This document shows positions 27,352-39,270 of a stretch of 64,000 bases of DNA, one piece after another. A model generated the notes under the pieces. It saw only the letters and a program-made list of their open reading frames with translations, made no database searches and was not told where the DNA came from. The position numbers were made by a program, and so were the translations under genes. Within the stretch, counting starts at the first letter, position 1; the number at the start of each line of letters is the position of its first letter. The stretch is taken from NCBI RefSeq assembly GCF_021012795.1, contig NZ_VFYU01000029.1, positions 1 through 64,000 of the forward strand, in the 5' to 3' direction. The DNA is from Psychrobacter sp. I-STPA10 (GTDB taxonomy: Bacteria; Pseudomonadota; Gammaproteobacteria; Pseudomonadales; Moraxellaceae).

Positions 27352-29691
27352 CTAATTTGTATCTGTTTGATTTTGATATTGGCAATGATAGCGAGTCAAT
27401 CGCAGGGCATTAAATAATACAGATAATGAGCTCATTGCCATCGCAGCAGCAGCTATCATGGGATTTAAAAAACCAAAGGCAGCTAAGGGAATCCCAATGC
27501 AATTATAAATAAAGGCAAAAAATAAGTTTTGTTTGATGTTTTTAATGGTTGCTTTGGCTATATTTTGTGCTTCTAATACATGATCCAGACTGTGACCAAG
27601 TAAACGAGCAGATGCACTGTGCTTGGCGGCATCACTGCCCTCTGACATCGCAAAGCTTGCCGTTGCAGTTGCCATTGCAGGGGCATCGTTGACGCCATCA
27701 CCCACCATAACCACTCGCCTGCCTTGCTGTTGTAATTGGCTGATATCTGCTGCTTTATCACGGGGGCTCATACTACCATAAGCAACATGAATATCTAATG
27801 CATTGGCAATATAATCCACCACACTTTGCTTATCACCACTCATTAAAATGACCTGATAGCCTGCATCATGCAAGTGTTGTACCGTCTGTTTGGCATCTGC
27901 TTTGATCTCATCTGCCAAGGCAAATGCACCCAACGGCACATCATCAACACTAACCGCCACCGTACTGGCAATCTGCCATGCTTTAGGTAAATGCTTGGGT
28001 AATGACAACCCTGTAAATTCAGGCGTGCCGACTTTTACCAATCCGTATCCTGATATTTGTGCCTGTATGCCCTGCCCTTGCACCACTTCAACATTTTTAG
28101 CAGCAAATAAAGATAACTGTTCTGATTTTGCAGCTTCCACCAAAGTTGTCGCTAAAGGGTGGCTAGCATGAACCTCAACACTGGCTGCCAACTGCAATAC
28201 TTCCTGCCAGTTAATCTGATTGCTCACCATCATGTGGGTGATAATGACAGGCTGACCCTGTGTTAAAGTCCCAGTCTTATCAAATACCACCGTATCCACA
28301 CTGCCTGCTGCCTCTAAACTTTGTGCATCTTTAAACCAAACTCCATGCCGAGCTGCCACACCCATGCCAGCCATAATAGCGGCAGGTGTTGCCAAACCAA
28401 GCGCACATGGACATGCAATGACTAATACCGACACAGCATGCAAAATGCTACGATCCATCTGTCCTGTAAACCAGTAGGTCAAGGCAAAGGTAATGATGGC
28501 AATTGACACCACAACAGGCACAAATATGGCAGCGACTTTATCCGCCAAACGCGCAAGATTGGCTTTACTACCTTGCGCTTCACTCAATGCTAGTACCATA
28601 TCACCCAGTTGGGTTTGACTGCCAGTTGCTTGCACTTTATACACCAAGCTGCCATCAGCAACCAATGCACCTGCCAATACGTTATCCCCTACTTTTTTGC
28701 TCAAAGGTAGAAACTCACCTGTTAAATGACTTTCATCACACCAACCCTCACCGGCGACAACAATACCATCTGTGGCTACTCGTGAGCCTTGCTTGGCTCG
28801 CAAAACATCACCACGCTGTACTTTTGATAAATCCACCAGTTCAAAATTAGCAGCAGTTTCAGATTGAGTTTGATCATCATAATCTTGATGCTGAGCTGCA
28901 ACTTGCCGCTCAACTTTTTCAGGTGTGAGCTGTAATAATAAATTAATACTATTTAGGCTTTGTTTTTTAGTGCGGTGCTCTAAATATTTGCCCAAACGTA
29001 CAAAAGCAATGATCATTACCCCTGCTTCAAAATACACAGGTGCTGTATGCATGTCACCAGCATGATGTAATAGATGCTGCCACTGTATACCTTGGGAAAA
29101 AATTGCCAATCCATCATGAGTCAACCAACTATAAGTAGAATATGCCCAAATGGTTAATGTACCGATAACAACCAGTACGTCCATATTAGCAAGTCTACCT
29201 TTAATTGATGACCATGCGCTTTGATAAAAAGGAATTGCCAAACCAAATTGCACAATCGTTGACAAAACAAACTGTATCCACAGCGGTGGCATCCACACCA
29301 TGCCCTGCCCGAGTAGCATACCTGCCATACCTATTAAAAATGGCAATAAACATACCCAAAGAGCAATCAGTTGCCAAGGTGGACGTTTATCTATCTTATC
29401 CTCAGGTTGCTGCGCAAATAGACTATCACTTTGTTGCTCCGTTGCCCGAAAGCCAGTCTTTTCAATCCAAGCAATGATTTCGTCTGTATTGGTTTGTGAT
29501 TTATCATAATCCACACTGGCAGTTTCTCCAGCAAAATTCACACTGGCTTGCTCAATGGCTGGTTTTTTATTGAGTACTTTTTCAATACGAGTAGCGCAAG
29601 CTTGACAAGACATATCCTCAATGAATAATTGCAAATGTGCAGATTTTGCTTGAGATGTATCCGTCACTTCTTTACCAGTATCAGATGTCAT
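27352..29691 (-). CDS. copA: Copper-exporting P1B-type ATPase CopA
   Basis: This 779-residue P-type ATPase pumps Cu+ out across the inner membrane. It has one N-terminal HMA domain with MSCQACATRIE (Cys29, Cys32), eight expected membrane helices, the transport motif CPCALGLATPAA, the phosphorylation site DKTGTLT and the hinge GDGVNDAPAMATA. The last helices carry YNCIGIPLAAFGFLNP and MAMSSLSVLFNALRL, as in Cu+ pumps. The ATG at 29691 follows AAGGCTG weakly. copZ lies 156 bases upstream on the same strand, with a terminator-like hairpin between. No CueR-type operator could be identified by eye. Confidence 0.95.
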   Translation of the reverse strand: MTSDTGKEVTDTSQAKSAHLQLFIEDMSCQACATRIEKVLNKKPAIEQASVNFAGETASVDYDKSQTNTDEIIAWIEKTGFRATEQQSDSLFAQQPEDKIDKRPPWQLIALWVCLLPFLIGMAGMLLGQGMVWMPPLWIQFVLSTIVQFGLAIPFYQSAWSSIKGRLANMDVLVVIGTLTIWAYSTYSWLTHDGLAIFSQGIQWQHLLHHAGDMHTAPVYFEAGVMIIAFVRLGKYLEHRTKKQSLNSINLLLQLTPEKVERQVAAQHQDYDDQTQSETAANFELVDLSKVQRGDVLRAKQGSRVATDGIVVAGEGWCDESHLTGEFLPLSKKVGDNVLAGALVADGSLVYKVQATGSQTQLGDMVLALSEAQGSKANLARLADKVAAIFVPVVVSIAIITFALTYWFTGQMDRSILHAVSVLVIACPCALGLATPAAIMAGMGVAARHGVWFKDAQSLEAAGSVDTVVFDKTGTLTQGQPVIITHMMVSNQINWQEVLQLAASVEVHASHPLATTLVEAAKSEQLSLFAAKNVEVVQGQGIQAQISGYGLVKVGTPEFTGLSLPKHLPKAWQIASTVAVSVDDVPLGAFALADEIKADAKQTVQHLHDAGYQVILMSGDKQSVVDYIANALDIHVAYGSMSPRDKAADISQLQQQGRRVVMVGDGVNDAPAMATATASFAMSEGSDAAKHSASARLLGHSLDHVLEAQNIAKATIKNIKQNLFFAFIYNCIGIPLAAFGFLNPMIAAAAMAMSSLSVLFNALRLTRYHCQYQNQTDTN

Positions 29692-29762
29692 AACAGCCTT
29701 CTTTAACCTTTAACTTTTATTTTATTATCAAGTTTATTTATTATCAGATATTGCTATAAAAA

Positions 29763-29787
29763 ATAACCAGCCGTAAAGACTGGTTAT
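29763..29787 (-). terminator. Terminator-like hairpin between copZ and copA
   Basis: ATAACCAG pairs with CTGGTTAT over a 9-base loop; the minus strand continues into TTATTTTTTA. It lies 60 bases after the copZ stop and could attenuate read-through into copA. Confidence 0.6.
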
Positions 29788-29847
29788 GGTCGGTCAGTGC
29801 CACTACTATCATCAAAAGACAAATATAGTCAAAAGACAAAATTTTTA

Positions 29848-30069
29848 TCAATCAGCAATCACCACATCAAAACCTGCTTCTTCAATCGTATCAACAATAC
29901 GACTTAGTGAGACGACGTCATCATCAAAGCTAACCGTACCCTGTTTCTCTTCTAAACTCACCTCAATGCTCTGCACACCCTTAAGCGTGCTAACAACATC
30001 TTGCACACTTTTGACACAGCCACCACAGGTCATACCTTCAATATGAATCACTTGAGTTTGTTTACTCAT
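29848..30069 (-). CDS. copZ: Copper chaperone (HMA domain)
   Basis: This 73-residue cytoplasmic metallochaperone has a single HMA fold. The Cu+ site is MTCGGCVKSVQ (CxxC), followed by the expected beta-alpha-beta pattern (VVSTLKGVQSIEVSLEEKQGTVSFDDDVVSLSRIVDTIEEAGFDV). It would deliver Cu+ to CopA, encoded next downstream. The start has AAGGAAC at a suitable distance. The name copZ is by size, motif and context. Confidence 0.9.
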   Translation of the reverse strand: MSKQTQVIHIEGMTCGGCVKSVQDVVSTLKGVQSIEVSLEEKQGTVSFDDDVVSLSRIVDTIEEAGFDVVIAD

Positions 30070-30208
30070 TATATTGTTCCTTAGTAATAAAATTAATAAT
30101 AAAAATAAAAAATCATCTAAACTTATTGCAAAAAGTATATTAAATATAACTTATACATATTATAGATTATCGGCAACTGGTAATCATTGCCTTTTATAAA
30201 GTGGGCGG

Positions 30209-30314
30209 GCTGTACGTATTTCCAGAAGCTTCATAGTAGTAACATGAACGTTGTAGGGTACATTTTACGTACAGCTAAATAAAAGGTAAAGGTGCATGAA
30301 ATGCACCCTACAAA
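30209..30314. repeat. Nested inverted repeats in the copZ upstream gap
   Basis: Two inverted pairs are seen: GCTGTACGTA (30209-30218) with TACGTACAGC (30266-30275), perfect over 10 bases, and TTGTAGGGTACATTTTACG (30251-) with the complement of GGTGCATGAAATGCACCCTACAAA (30291-30314), about 20 bases with mismatches. There is no ORF. The GTAGGGTGCATTTCATGCACC type of sequence looks like a dispersed repeat. The surrounding 30070-30387 gap is otherwise AT-rich, with nothing else recognised. Confidence 0.55.
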
Positions 30315-30387
30315 ATGACATCGTGTTTTTGCGTAAGTCCTACTAAACAAAGCACTCAAGCTTCATCTGCTATAAGTTATCATCAGT

Positions 30388-30639
30388 TTATAAATTATCT
30401 GGATTTTGTGGTGCATCAACAGGAAATGGCTGAGTCACATAATCCACCATACTAATGGCAGCCTTAAGTGCATGGATTGAAGTTTGCGTATCATCATAAC
30501 GCACATAAGCTACATCTTGCTCAGGTTGTAAATCAATAGCCGTTACTCCATCGATATTTTTTAATGCGGTCATGATGCTCTCAAGCCCTGCTGCATCATC
30601 AATATTTTCAATACCTACTTGCGCTGTTTGTAAGCTCAT
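30388..30639 (-). CDS. HMA-like small protein lacking the CxxC metal site
   Basis: This 83-residue protein has the length and predicted beta-alpha-beta-beta-alpha-beta pattern of HMA chaperones (AQVGIENIDDAAGLESIMTALKNIDGVTAIDL, then AYVRYDDTQTSIHALKAAISMVDY). There is no cysteine; the CxxC position appears to be occupied by DDAA. It cannot bind copper in the normal way. It lies 66 bases downstream of kdsA on the same strand and upstream of copZ, so it may be co-transcribed with kdsA. The function is unknown; a regulatory or structural role beside the copper genes is a guess. Confidence 0.7.
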   Translation of the reverse strand: MSLQTAQVGIENIDDAAGLESIMTALKNIDGVTAIDLQPEQDVAYVRYDDTQTSIHALKAAISMVDYVTQPFPVDAPQNPDNL

Positions 30640-30705
30640 ATTTTTTTCTCTTTATATTTTTCTCTTTTTGTACATTGATATCATACCTATTTTTATGGGG
30701 ATGAA

Positions 30706-31608
30706 TTAATGAGTATCAAGGACTGCAAACCCTTTGACCAAGGTATCAATTTGCTTTAGCTGCTGTAAAAATGGCTCTAGCTGCTCTAGACGTAAGGCAC
30801 AAGGACCATCACACTTAGCTTTATCTGGATCAGGGTGTGCCTCCAAAAATAGCCCTGCCAAGCCCGTTGCCATACCTGCTCGTGCCAAGGTAGTAATCTG
30901 CTCACGACGACCACCAGCACTGTCTTGACGCGCACCTGGCTGCTGCAAACTGTGAGTTACATCAAAAAACACAGGCACTTGCATTTTTTTCATGGTATCA
31001 AAGCCGAGCATATCTACTACTAAGTTGTTATAACCAAATGCACTACCACGCTCACACAAAATAATTTTATCATTACCTGCTTCCAAGCATTTATTGATGA
31101 TATGGCGCATCTCATGTGGGGCTAAAAACTGCGCTTTTTTGATATTAATAATGGCATCAGTTTTTGCCATTGCCTGTACCAGATCTGTTTGTCTGGATAA
31201 AAATGCAGGTAACTGGATAATATCAGCAACTTGTGCGACTGGCTCGGCTTGATAAGGCTCATGCACATCGGTAATAATGGGTACATTATATTTCTGCTTA
31301 ATTTGACCCAACCAATCTATCCCCTTTTCTAGCCCTGGTCCTCTAAAGGAATGTAAACTTGAGCGATTTGCCTTATCAAAACTGGCTTTAAATACATAAC
31401 CAATGCCCAAACGATTGCAAATCTCAATATAAGTCTCGGCAATCTCAAATGCCAACGCTTTCGACTCAAGCACATTCATACCGCCAAACAATACAAACGG
31501 TTGATCATTACCAATACTTATCTCATTGAGCTGAATATGTGACATTGCCACTTTTTTGTCGTTATCATTTTTTATACTGTCTGCTAAACTCATGATTGTC
31601 CTTATCAC
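30706..31608 (-). CDS. kdsA: 3-deoxy-D-manno-octulosonate 8-phosphate synthase
   Basis: This 300-residue enzyme condenses phosphoenolpyruvate with arabinose 5-phosphate to give KDO-8-P for lipid A-core synthesis. [56 protein letters not shown] and [19 protein letters not shown] are family blocks. The first about 20 residues ([19 protein letters not shown]) are extra; an internal Met at residue 22 is an alternative start. It lies downstream of pyrG, with a terminator between them. Confidence 0.95.
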   Translation of the reverse strand: MIRTIMSLADSIKNDNDKKVAMSHIQLNEISIGNDQPFVLFGGMNVLESKALAFEIAETYIEICNRLGIGYVFKASFDKANRSSLHSFRGPGLEKGIDWLGQIKQKYNVPIITDVHEPYQAEPVAQVADIIQLPAFLSRQTDLVQAMAKTDAIINIKKAQFLAPHEMRHIINKCLEAGNDKIILCERGSAFGYNNLVVDMLGFDTMKKMQVPVFFDVTHSLQQPGARQDSAGGRREQITTLARAGMATGLAGLFLEAHPDPDKAKCDGPCALRLEQLEPFLQQLKQIDTLVKGFAVLDTH

Positions 31609-31733
31609 TCTTATTAAAAAATCAGTATTTATAATACAATGTTGATAAATCTGTGCAAATAAACATAGGATTTATTTTAATCATTTATCATTAAAAAAAT
31701 GTAATATTTACGTAGTTAATAGATGATCCATAA

Positions 31734-31763
31734 AAAAGACCAATACATGCGTATCGGTCTTTT
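31734..31763 (-). terminator. pyrG terminator
   Basis: AAAAGACCAATAC pairs with GTATCGGTCTTTT (one mismatch) around ATGC, between the pyrG stop and the kdsA start; the minus strand ends in T residues. Confidence 0.85.
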
Positions 31764-31812
31764 ATCATATATATCAAATATTTATGAGTGATAATCAGTG
31801 ACTACTAACCAT

Positions 31813-33525
<1,713 letters not shown>

Positions 33526-33612
33526 TTATCTATTTCTCTATTTCGCCATTTGATTCCATTTGAGTATAGACAAGACTTACAAAATTCATCTATATACCCA
33601 AAACGAACCCAT

Positions 33613-33643
33613 AAAAAAACCCACTCCAAAGAGTGAGTTTTTT
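33613..33643 (-). terminator. Terminator of the first porin gene
   Basis: AAAAAAACCCACTC pairs with GAGTGAGTTTTTTT around CAAA, 24 bases past the stop codon. The same hairpin core (CACTC/GAGTG) is used behind the second porin. Confidence 0.9.
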
Positions 33644-33666
33644 AGCAATATGAATTCTAAATGAGA

Positions 33667-34668
33667 TTAGAATTTGTATTCTAGACCACCACCAATACCA
33701 AAGCCAGTCGTTTCGGTCTTGGTAGCAGCAGTTTCTTTTTCATCTTTATTAAATGCACCATAAACATGTCCCGTGGTTGCTTTATTGAAGGCATATTTGC
33801 CACCTACTGCAACACGAAATTTATCAGCGTCTTTAGCACCTTTGACATTAGAAAGCATATCACCTTGAGCATAGGCAGTCCAAGGGGTTCCTGTCTTCAT
33901 TGTACCACTGATAGTAAATCCATTTTCTTTATCATCTCTATCATAATCTGTCACTTGATATAAAGCCCCAACAGTAATCTCTGGACTCACAGCAAAAGCA
34001 CCACTAACACGGATGGCATCTTTTATGGTGCCTTTTGCAGCAGAAGCACGATGAATATAGCTTGCACCTGCTTTAAATGGCTGATCTGCTGGCTCATATT
34101 TACCAGCAATACCAGAAATTTCACCACCCGTTTTATCTTCATCTAAAGCATACATAGCCAAAAGTTGCATACCATCATAGTTTGGTGAGGCATACGCAAA
34201 CGCATTGTCTGCCCGACCTAAAGCTGGCGCATATACCTTATCACCACCTCTGACACCACCAGCCGTAACATTCGCAAAGTCGACAGCATCATCAATGGCA
34301 GTCAAACGACCCGCTTTTAGAGTACCAAGCTGAGTATTTGCCAAACCTAAATAAGTATCACGTGATTTAAACTGTTGTGACTTATCACCATTAGCGATAT
34401 CAATACCATACTCTAACTGATAAACAATATCTGTATTAGCAGTCAATGCTTCTTTACCTTTAAAACCAATCCGTGATGAATTTGATTTTAACGCTGGACG
34501 AGTCTTTTTATCACTACTAATGGTTTTGTTAGTTGCTTTGTCAGTCGTGTCAGTATCTTCAGAATTAACATCTAAAGTTAAAAATGCTTTACCATATACA
34601 GTAGGCGCGGCTTGCGCAGCAGATACAGATAGAGCAGTAACAGCAATTGCTAGCATTAATTTTTTCAT
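33667..34668 (-). CDS. Outer-membrane porin (copy 1)
   Basis: This is a 333-residue Gram-negative general porin of the Neisseria/Psychrobacter type. I set the start at ATG 34668 (MKKLMLAIAVTALSVSAAQA|APTVYGK) because GGAGAGAG lies just upstream; the longer frame would include that site. The mature part has alternating beta strands (SSRIGFKGKEALTANTDIVYQLEYGIDIANG, RDTYLGLANTQLGTLKAGR) and ends in FGIGGGLEYKF, with the C-terminal Phe needed for assembly by BamA. It is about 70% alike by eye to the neighbour at 34967-35968, pointing to a tandem duplication. It has its own terminator and upstream leader. Confidence 0.92.
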   Translation of the reverse strand: MKKLMLAIAVTALSVSAAQAAPTVYGKAFLTLDVNSEDTDTTDKATNKTISSDKKTRPALKSNSSRIGFKGKEALTANTDIVYQLEYGIDIANGDKSQQFKSRDTYLGLANTQLGTLKAGRLTAIDDAVDFANVTAGGVRGGDKVYAPALGRADNAFAYASPNYDGMQLLAMYALDEDKTGGEISGIAGKYEPADQPFKAGASYIHRASAAKGTIKDAIRVSGAFAVSPEITVGALYQVTDYDRDDKENGFTISGTMKTGTPWTAYAQGDMLSNVKGAKDADKFRVAVGGKYAFNKATTGHVYGAFNKDEKETAATKTETTGFGIGGGLEYKF

Positions 34669-34912
34669 GGGAACTCTCTCCACCTTACATTTTAGTGATG
34701 GGCTAGTCTATGACCAATACCCAGTTGTATGACCTAATAACAAAATTGAAATCCTCAAAATAATCAGTTATTTACAAATATTTAGGCATCAACTTGTGTG
34801 AGAGTAGTATGGTATATATCTATGACAACTTTATGAAAAATTAGAGTTTTATACTGATATTTATGAGCGTAAATGGTTTAGAATTCTCTAATAGATCCAT
34901 AATAGAAGACAT

Positions 34913-34944
34913 AAAAAAACTCACTCCGAAGAGTGAGTCTTTTT
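34913..34944 (-). terminator. Terminator of the second porin gene
   Basis: AAAAAAACTCACTC pairs with GAGTGAGT around CGAA, then CTTTTT, 23 bases past the stop codon. It isolates the two porin transcription units. Confidence 0.9.
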
Positions 34945-34966
34945 GCAGTTAGATACTAAATTCAAA

Positions 34967-35968
34967 TTAGAATTTGTATTCTAGACCACCACCGATACCA
35001 AAACCAGTCATTTCGGTCTTGGTAGCAATATTTTCTTCTTCTGTTTTACCAAATGCACCATAAACGTGTCCTGTGGTTGCTTTATTAAAGGCATATTTAC
35101 CACCCACAGCAACACGGAATGCATCAGCGTCTTTAGCACCTGATACATTCGATACCATATCACCTTGAGCATAGGCAGTCCAAGGAGTTGCCGTTGCCAT
35201 TTCACCACTAACAGTAAAGGCATTTTCTTTATCATCAGTCTCATAGTCAGTTACTTGATATAATGCACCAACAGTGATTTCTGGGCTAACAGTATAAGCA
35301 CCACTGACACGGATGGCATCTTTCATACTACCAACACCGGCTGATGCACCATGAATATAGCTTGCACCTGCTTTAAATGGCTGACCTGCTGGCTCATATT
35401 TACCAGCAATACCTGCAAATTCACGACCAGACTTGTCTGCATCTAAAGAGTACATAGCTAGAACTTGCATACCATCATAATCTGGTGAAGCATAAGCAAA
35501 TGCGTTATTTGCACGAGGTGCATCAAATGAGGCTTGAACACCATCACCACCTAATACACCACCCGCTGTTACATTTGCATAATCAACTGCACCATCAATA
35601 GCTGTCAAACGACCAGCCATAATAGTACCAAGTTGTGCATTTGCTAGACCTAGATACGTATCACGTGAGTTGAATTGTGCTCCGCCACCATTTGCAACAT
35701 CTACACCATACTCAAGTTGGTAAATAAGGTCAGTATTAGCAGTCAAAGCTTCACCACCTTTAAAGCCAATACGCGAAGCATTTGAATTTAAGCCTGGACG
35801 GCTCTTGCTATCAGTACTAGTGGTTGTATTAGTAGCTTTATCAGTAGTGTCAGTATCAGTAGACTGAGCATCGACAGTTAAAAATACTTTACCGTAAACG
35901 GTAGGAGCCGCTTGCGCAGCAGATACAGATAGAGCAGCAACAGCTGATGCTAAAAGTAGTTTTTTCAT
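34967..35968 (-). CDS. Outer-membrane porin (copy 2)
   Basis: This 333-residue porin has the signal MKKLLLASAVAALSVSAAQA|APTVYGK and starts at ATG 35968 behind GGAGAGACTTCCC. Strand motifs match copy 1, with changes mainly in the predicted loops (for example GGDGVQASFDAPRANN versus GGDKVYAPALGRADN). It ends GGGLEYKF. Copy 2 has a much longer upstream region (about 690 bases) containing repeated TAATTACA words, so the two porins may be controlled differently. Loop differences probably change pore charge; this is an inference. Confidence 0.92.
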   Translation of the reverse strand: MKKLLLASAVAALSVSAAQAAPTVYGKVFLTVDAQSTDTDTTDKATNTTTSTDSKSRPGLNSNASRIGFKGGEALTANTDLIYQLEYGVDVANGGGAQFNSRDTYLGLANAQLGTIMAGRLTAIDGAVDYANVTAGGVLGGDGVQASFDAPRANNAFAYASPDYDGMQVLAMYSLDADKSGREFAGIAGKYEPAGQPFKAGASYIHGASAGVGSMKDAIRVSGAYTVSPEITVGALYQVTDYETDDKENAFTVSGEMATATPWTAYAQGDMVSNVSGAKDADAFRVAVGGKYAFNKATTGHVYGAFGKTEEENIATKTEMTGFGIGGGLEYKF

Positions 35969-36058
35969 GGGAAGTCTCTCCACTTTACATTACATTTTTT
36001 AGTGATGGGCTGCCCTAACAGCTAACGCCCAGTAAATAAAACTTTTTTTAAACTTAAT

Positions 36059-36110
36059 TGTAATTACAGCCCTCAAAAAAGTAGTATATATAATTACAAC
36101 TATAATTACA
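36059..36110. promoter_or_regulatory. Three TAATTACA words upstream of porin copy 2
   Basis: TAATTACA occurs at 36061-36068 (inside the palindrome TGTAATTACA), 36091-36098 and 36103-36110. Such a cluster about 100 bases before the porin start could be an operator. The rest of the 35969-36662 gap is AT-rich and has no ORF. Confidence 0.35.
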
Positions 36111-36463
36111 GTAAAGTTTGGCTCATTATCAACAATAAAATAAATAGTATTGTATATCTAGTTTGTCTCATTTAATGAATGAACAAATAAAGTAATAAGA
36201 TAACAATATTTATTTTAGTAATATTTTTAACCAAACTCATACTTCGCCTATAAGGATAACAACTTTGACATAATTTGCAACATTTTTTTTAATACTTGCC
36301 ATTTTTATGTCAATATTTTGTGTCCTATAACCAATGTAATCACATCTAAAACATTACAACATTAGTGCAACTTATTGATTTGTATGAAAAATTTTAAATT
36401 TATTTAATAGGTGGTTAAAACTAAAGATATATTAAGTTTTTTAACTATTTCTAAAAACATACT

Positions 36464-36503
36464 CCCCCTTGTCTATTTGATTTTTCAAAAAGACAATCAG
36501 GGG
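36464..36503. other. GC-edged hairpin in the gap after glcB
   Basis: CCCCCTTGTCTATTTGA and TCAAAAAGACAATCAGGGG pair with a few bulges, making a hairpin with a C/G base in an otherwise AT-rich 680-base gap. It lies 160 bases past the glcB stop and has no T run, so it may be an RNA end or a processing site rather than a simple terminator. Confidence 0.35.
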
Positions 36504-36662
36504 AAGCAAATTATACTAAATTTAGAAACATCGGTGCAAGATTATCATTAATAAATAGTTAAATATTTAGTTTGAGTTAACTAATGTATACCAACATTTA
36601 TGATGTTTATATTTTATATAGTCACTTTAACTAACTATTTATTAATCTTTGAGCTATGCATC

Positions 36663-38885
36663 TTAAGAGGCACGATCACGTTTCATTGCAAGGCGTGTCT
36701 GGTGTAATAAAGGCTCTGTATAGCCACTTGGCTGCTCATGTCCTTTAAACACCAAATCACAAGCTGCTTTAAAGGCATAAGATTTATCAAAATCTGCTGC
36801 CATAGGCAAATAATTACTATCGCCTTTATTTTGCTCATCAACCACTTTTGCCATGCGTTTTAATGCGTCCATGACCTGCTCTTCATTGACAATACCATGC
36901 TGTAACCAGTTGGCAATGTGCTGACTTGAGATACGTAGGGTCGCTCTATCTTCCATCAAGCCAACATCATTGATATCAGGTACTTTGGAGCAACCAATTC
37001 CTTGATCAATCCAGCGTACTACGTAGCCTAAGATACCTTGTGCATTGTTTTCAAGCTCTTGGCGTTTTTCTTCCTCAGTCCAATTCGTATCTTTGGCAAG
37101 TGGAATGGTTAATATATCATCTATATTGGCACGATTACGGCTTTTTAATGATTCTTGCACTTCAGGTACATTGATTTGATGATAGTGAATACTGTGCAAG
37201 GTCGCACCTGTAGGTGAGGGTACCCAAGCAGTAGTTGCACCTGCTTTTGGATGACCTGACTTAGTGGCAACCATCTCTTTCATTTCGTCAGGTTTTGCCC
37301 ACATACCTTTACCAATCTGTGCTCGACCAAGCAGTCCAGTTTCTAGACCCACATCGACATTCCACTGCTCGTAAGCGGGCTGCCATGCTTGTGATTTCAT
37401 ATCACCTTTACGTACAAATGCACCTGCTTTCATACTGGTATGGATTTCATCACCGGTACGATCCAAGAATCCAGTATTGATAAATATCACCCGCTCACGT
37501 GCTTGGCGGATACACTCTTTTAGGTTAATGGTTGTACGACGCTCTTCATCCATAATACCTATTTTTAGGGTATTGGCAGGCAGTGATAAAGCTTGTTCAA
37601 CCGCAGCAAATAAATCATTGGCAAATTTAACTTCATCAGGACCATGCATTTTTGGCTTCACAATATACATCGAACCTTCACGAGAATTTGATAAGGTATT
37701 ATTGCCTTTGATGTCATTTAGTGACAATAGTGAGGTAATAAGTACATCCATAATACCTTCAAATATCTCTTCTTGCCCATCACCCAAATCAACCAAAATC
37801 GCTGGGTTTTGCATCAAATGTCCAACATTACGAATCAATAACAAGGCACGTCCTGGTAAAACCAACTTGCCACCCTCTGGCGTGGTATATTCACGATCAG
37901 GATTTAACTGACGTGTATATTCTTTGCCATTTTTATTAAAGGTCTCAGTCAAGTCACCATTCATTAGCCCAAACCAATTGCGGTAAACTTCTACTTTTTC
38001 TTCAGCATCAACCGCTGCAACAGAGTCTTCACAGTCTTGAATCGCTGTGATGGCAGACTCTAATAACACATCTTTGATATGGGCAGGATCGTCTTTTCCA
38101 ACAGGATGATTGGCATCAATTTGTATCTCAACATGCAAGTTATTATTTTTTAGCAAGATACCTGAAGGCTGCTGCTCACTGCCAACGTAACCTACAAATT
38201 TTTCTGGATTTTTAAGCCCTGTATTTTGTTCACCCAAGGCAATTTGCAATTGTCCATCGGCAACACTAAAGCCAGTAACATCAGTATAAGAACCTGTTTG
38301 CAATGCAAAATGTTCATCAAGAAAAGCTTTGGCATAAGCCACTACTTCTGCGCCACGCTTTGGATTATAGCTGCTACCTTTATCTTTGCCATCAGTAGTA
38401 TCAATCATATCAGTGCCATATAAGGCATCATAGAAGCTGCCCCAACGTGCATTGGCTGCGTTTAGCGCATAGCGGGCATTGCGTACAGGTACAACTAGCT
38501 GAGGCCCTGGAATACTGGCAATTTCTGCATCAACATTTTCGGTTGATACTTGAAAAGCTTCACCTTCTGGCAATAAATAGCCAATATCCGTCAAAAACTG
38601 CTTGTATTTGGCAAAGTCAATTTCACCATCTTTTGCAGGGTTGTCTAAATGCCATTGATCAATTTTACTTTGCATGTCATCACGAATGGCCAACAGCTCT
38701 TTGTTACGTGGAGTAAACTGCTTAACGATATCTGCAAATGATGACCAGTAACTATCTGACTCCACATTAACTTTGGCTAATACTTCATTTTCAATAAAGT
38801 CATACAATGTTTTATCAATAGCTAGGCACCCTTTTTGAATACGCTCGGCTTGATTGTTATTTGAGGGAGTTTGGCTTTGAGTCAT
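36663..38885 (-). CDS. glcB: Malate synthase G
   Basis: This 740-residue monomeric enzyme condenses glyoxylate and acetyl-CoA to malate, completing the glyoxylate shunt started by the isocitrate lyase at 12228. Malate synthase G blocks are present: [60 protein letters not shown] and [10 protein letters not shown], and near the C-terminus [33 protein letters not shown]. The length (about 720 in E. coli) fits. The ATG at 38885 has AAGGACT 6-7 bases upstream. It is monocistronic. Confidence 0.96.
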   Translation of the reverse strand: MTQSQTPSNNNQAERIQKGCLAIDKTLYDFIENEVLAKVNVESDSYWSSFADIVKQFTPRNKELLAIRDDMQSKIDQWHLDNPAKDGEIDFAKYKQFLTDIGYLLPEGEAFQVSTENVDAEIASIPGPQLVVPVRNARYALNAANARWGSFYDALYGTDMIDTTDGKDKGSSYNPKRGAEVVAYAKAFLDEHFALQTGSYTDVTGFSVADGQLQIALGEQNTGLKNPEKFVGYVGSEQQPSGILLKNNNLHVEIQIDANHPVGKDDPAHIKDVLLESAITAIQDCEDSVAAVDAEEKVEVYRNWFGLMNGDLTETFNKNGKEYTRQLNPDREYTTPEGGKLVLPGRALLLIRNVGHLMQNPAILVDLGDGQEEIFEGIMDVLITSLLSLNDIKGNNTLSNSREGSMYIVKPKMHGPDEVKFANDLFAAVEQALSLPANTLKIGIMDEERRTTINLKECIRQARERVIFINTGFLDRTGDEIHTSMKAGAFVRKGDMKSQAWQPAYEQWNVDVGLETGLLGRAQIGKGMWAKPDEMKEMVATKSGHPKAGATTAWVPSPTGATLHSIHYHQINVPEVQESLKSRNRANIDDILTIPLAKDTNWTEEEKRQELENNAQGILGYVVRWIDQGIGCSKVPDINDVGLMEDRATLRISSQHIANWLQHGIVNEEQVMDALKRMAKVVDEQNKGDSNYLPMAADFDKSYAFKAACDLVFKGHEQPSGYTEPLLHQTRLAMKRDRAS

Positions 38886-39270
38886 TTTAGAGTCCTTGTA
38901 GTTAATGAATTAATAAAATTGTTGTTAAAAAATGAGTTAGGAATGCTAATATGGCTATAATTTCCTAAAGATTCATGAAATACATAAAAGCTTTTTACTG
39001 TATTGGTTTTATCCTACTATCAAATAATAAAATATACAAGAAACATTCATTTATCAAAAAAATATCTGTTCTTTTAATAAATGATAATCTATAGGCTGCA
39101 ATACCTACAGAGATATTTTTAGTTGTTATAGAAGTATGCTCTGAGCAGTATTGAACATACCTATTATTCAAAGTCATCTATCTTATGATGATTTTAATGT
39201 GTATCAACTATATAATACTGAGTTCTTCTATTGATGAATATTGTCCATTCTCAAATAATGACAATACTAC
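38886..39270. other. AT-rich intergenic region between glcB and miaE
   Basis: This 385-base divergent gap contains the glcB promoter on the minus strand and the miaE promoter on the plus strand. I see no gene. A 60-codon minus-strand frame (38995-39177) lacks a ribosome-binding site and any protein-like pattern. Confidence 0.4.

Noticed and set aside
34669..34683. Five-residue extension of the porin (and the same for copy 2)
   Set aside because: It would include the GGAGAG ribosome-binding site in the coding part; the MKK start gives a standard signal peptide.
38995..39177. 60-codon minus-strand ORF between glcB and miaE
   Set aside because: No ribosome-binding site, no recognisable protein pattern, and it lies in an AT-rich promoter region.
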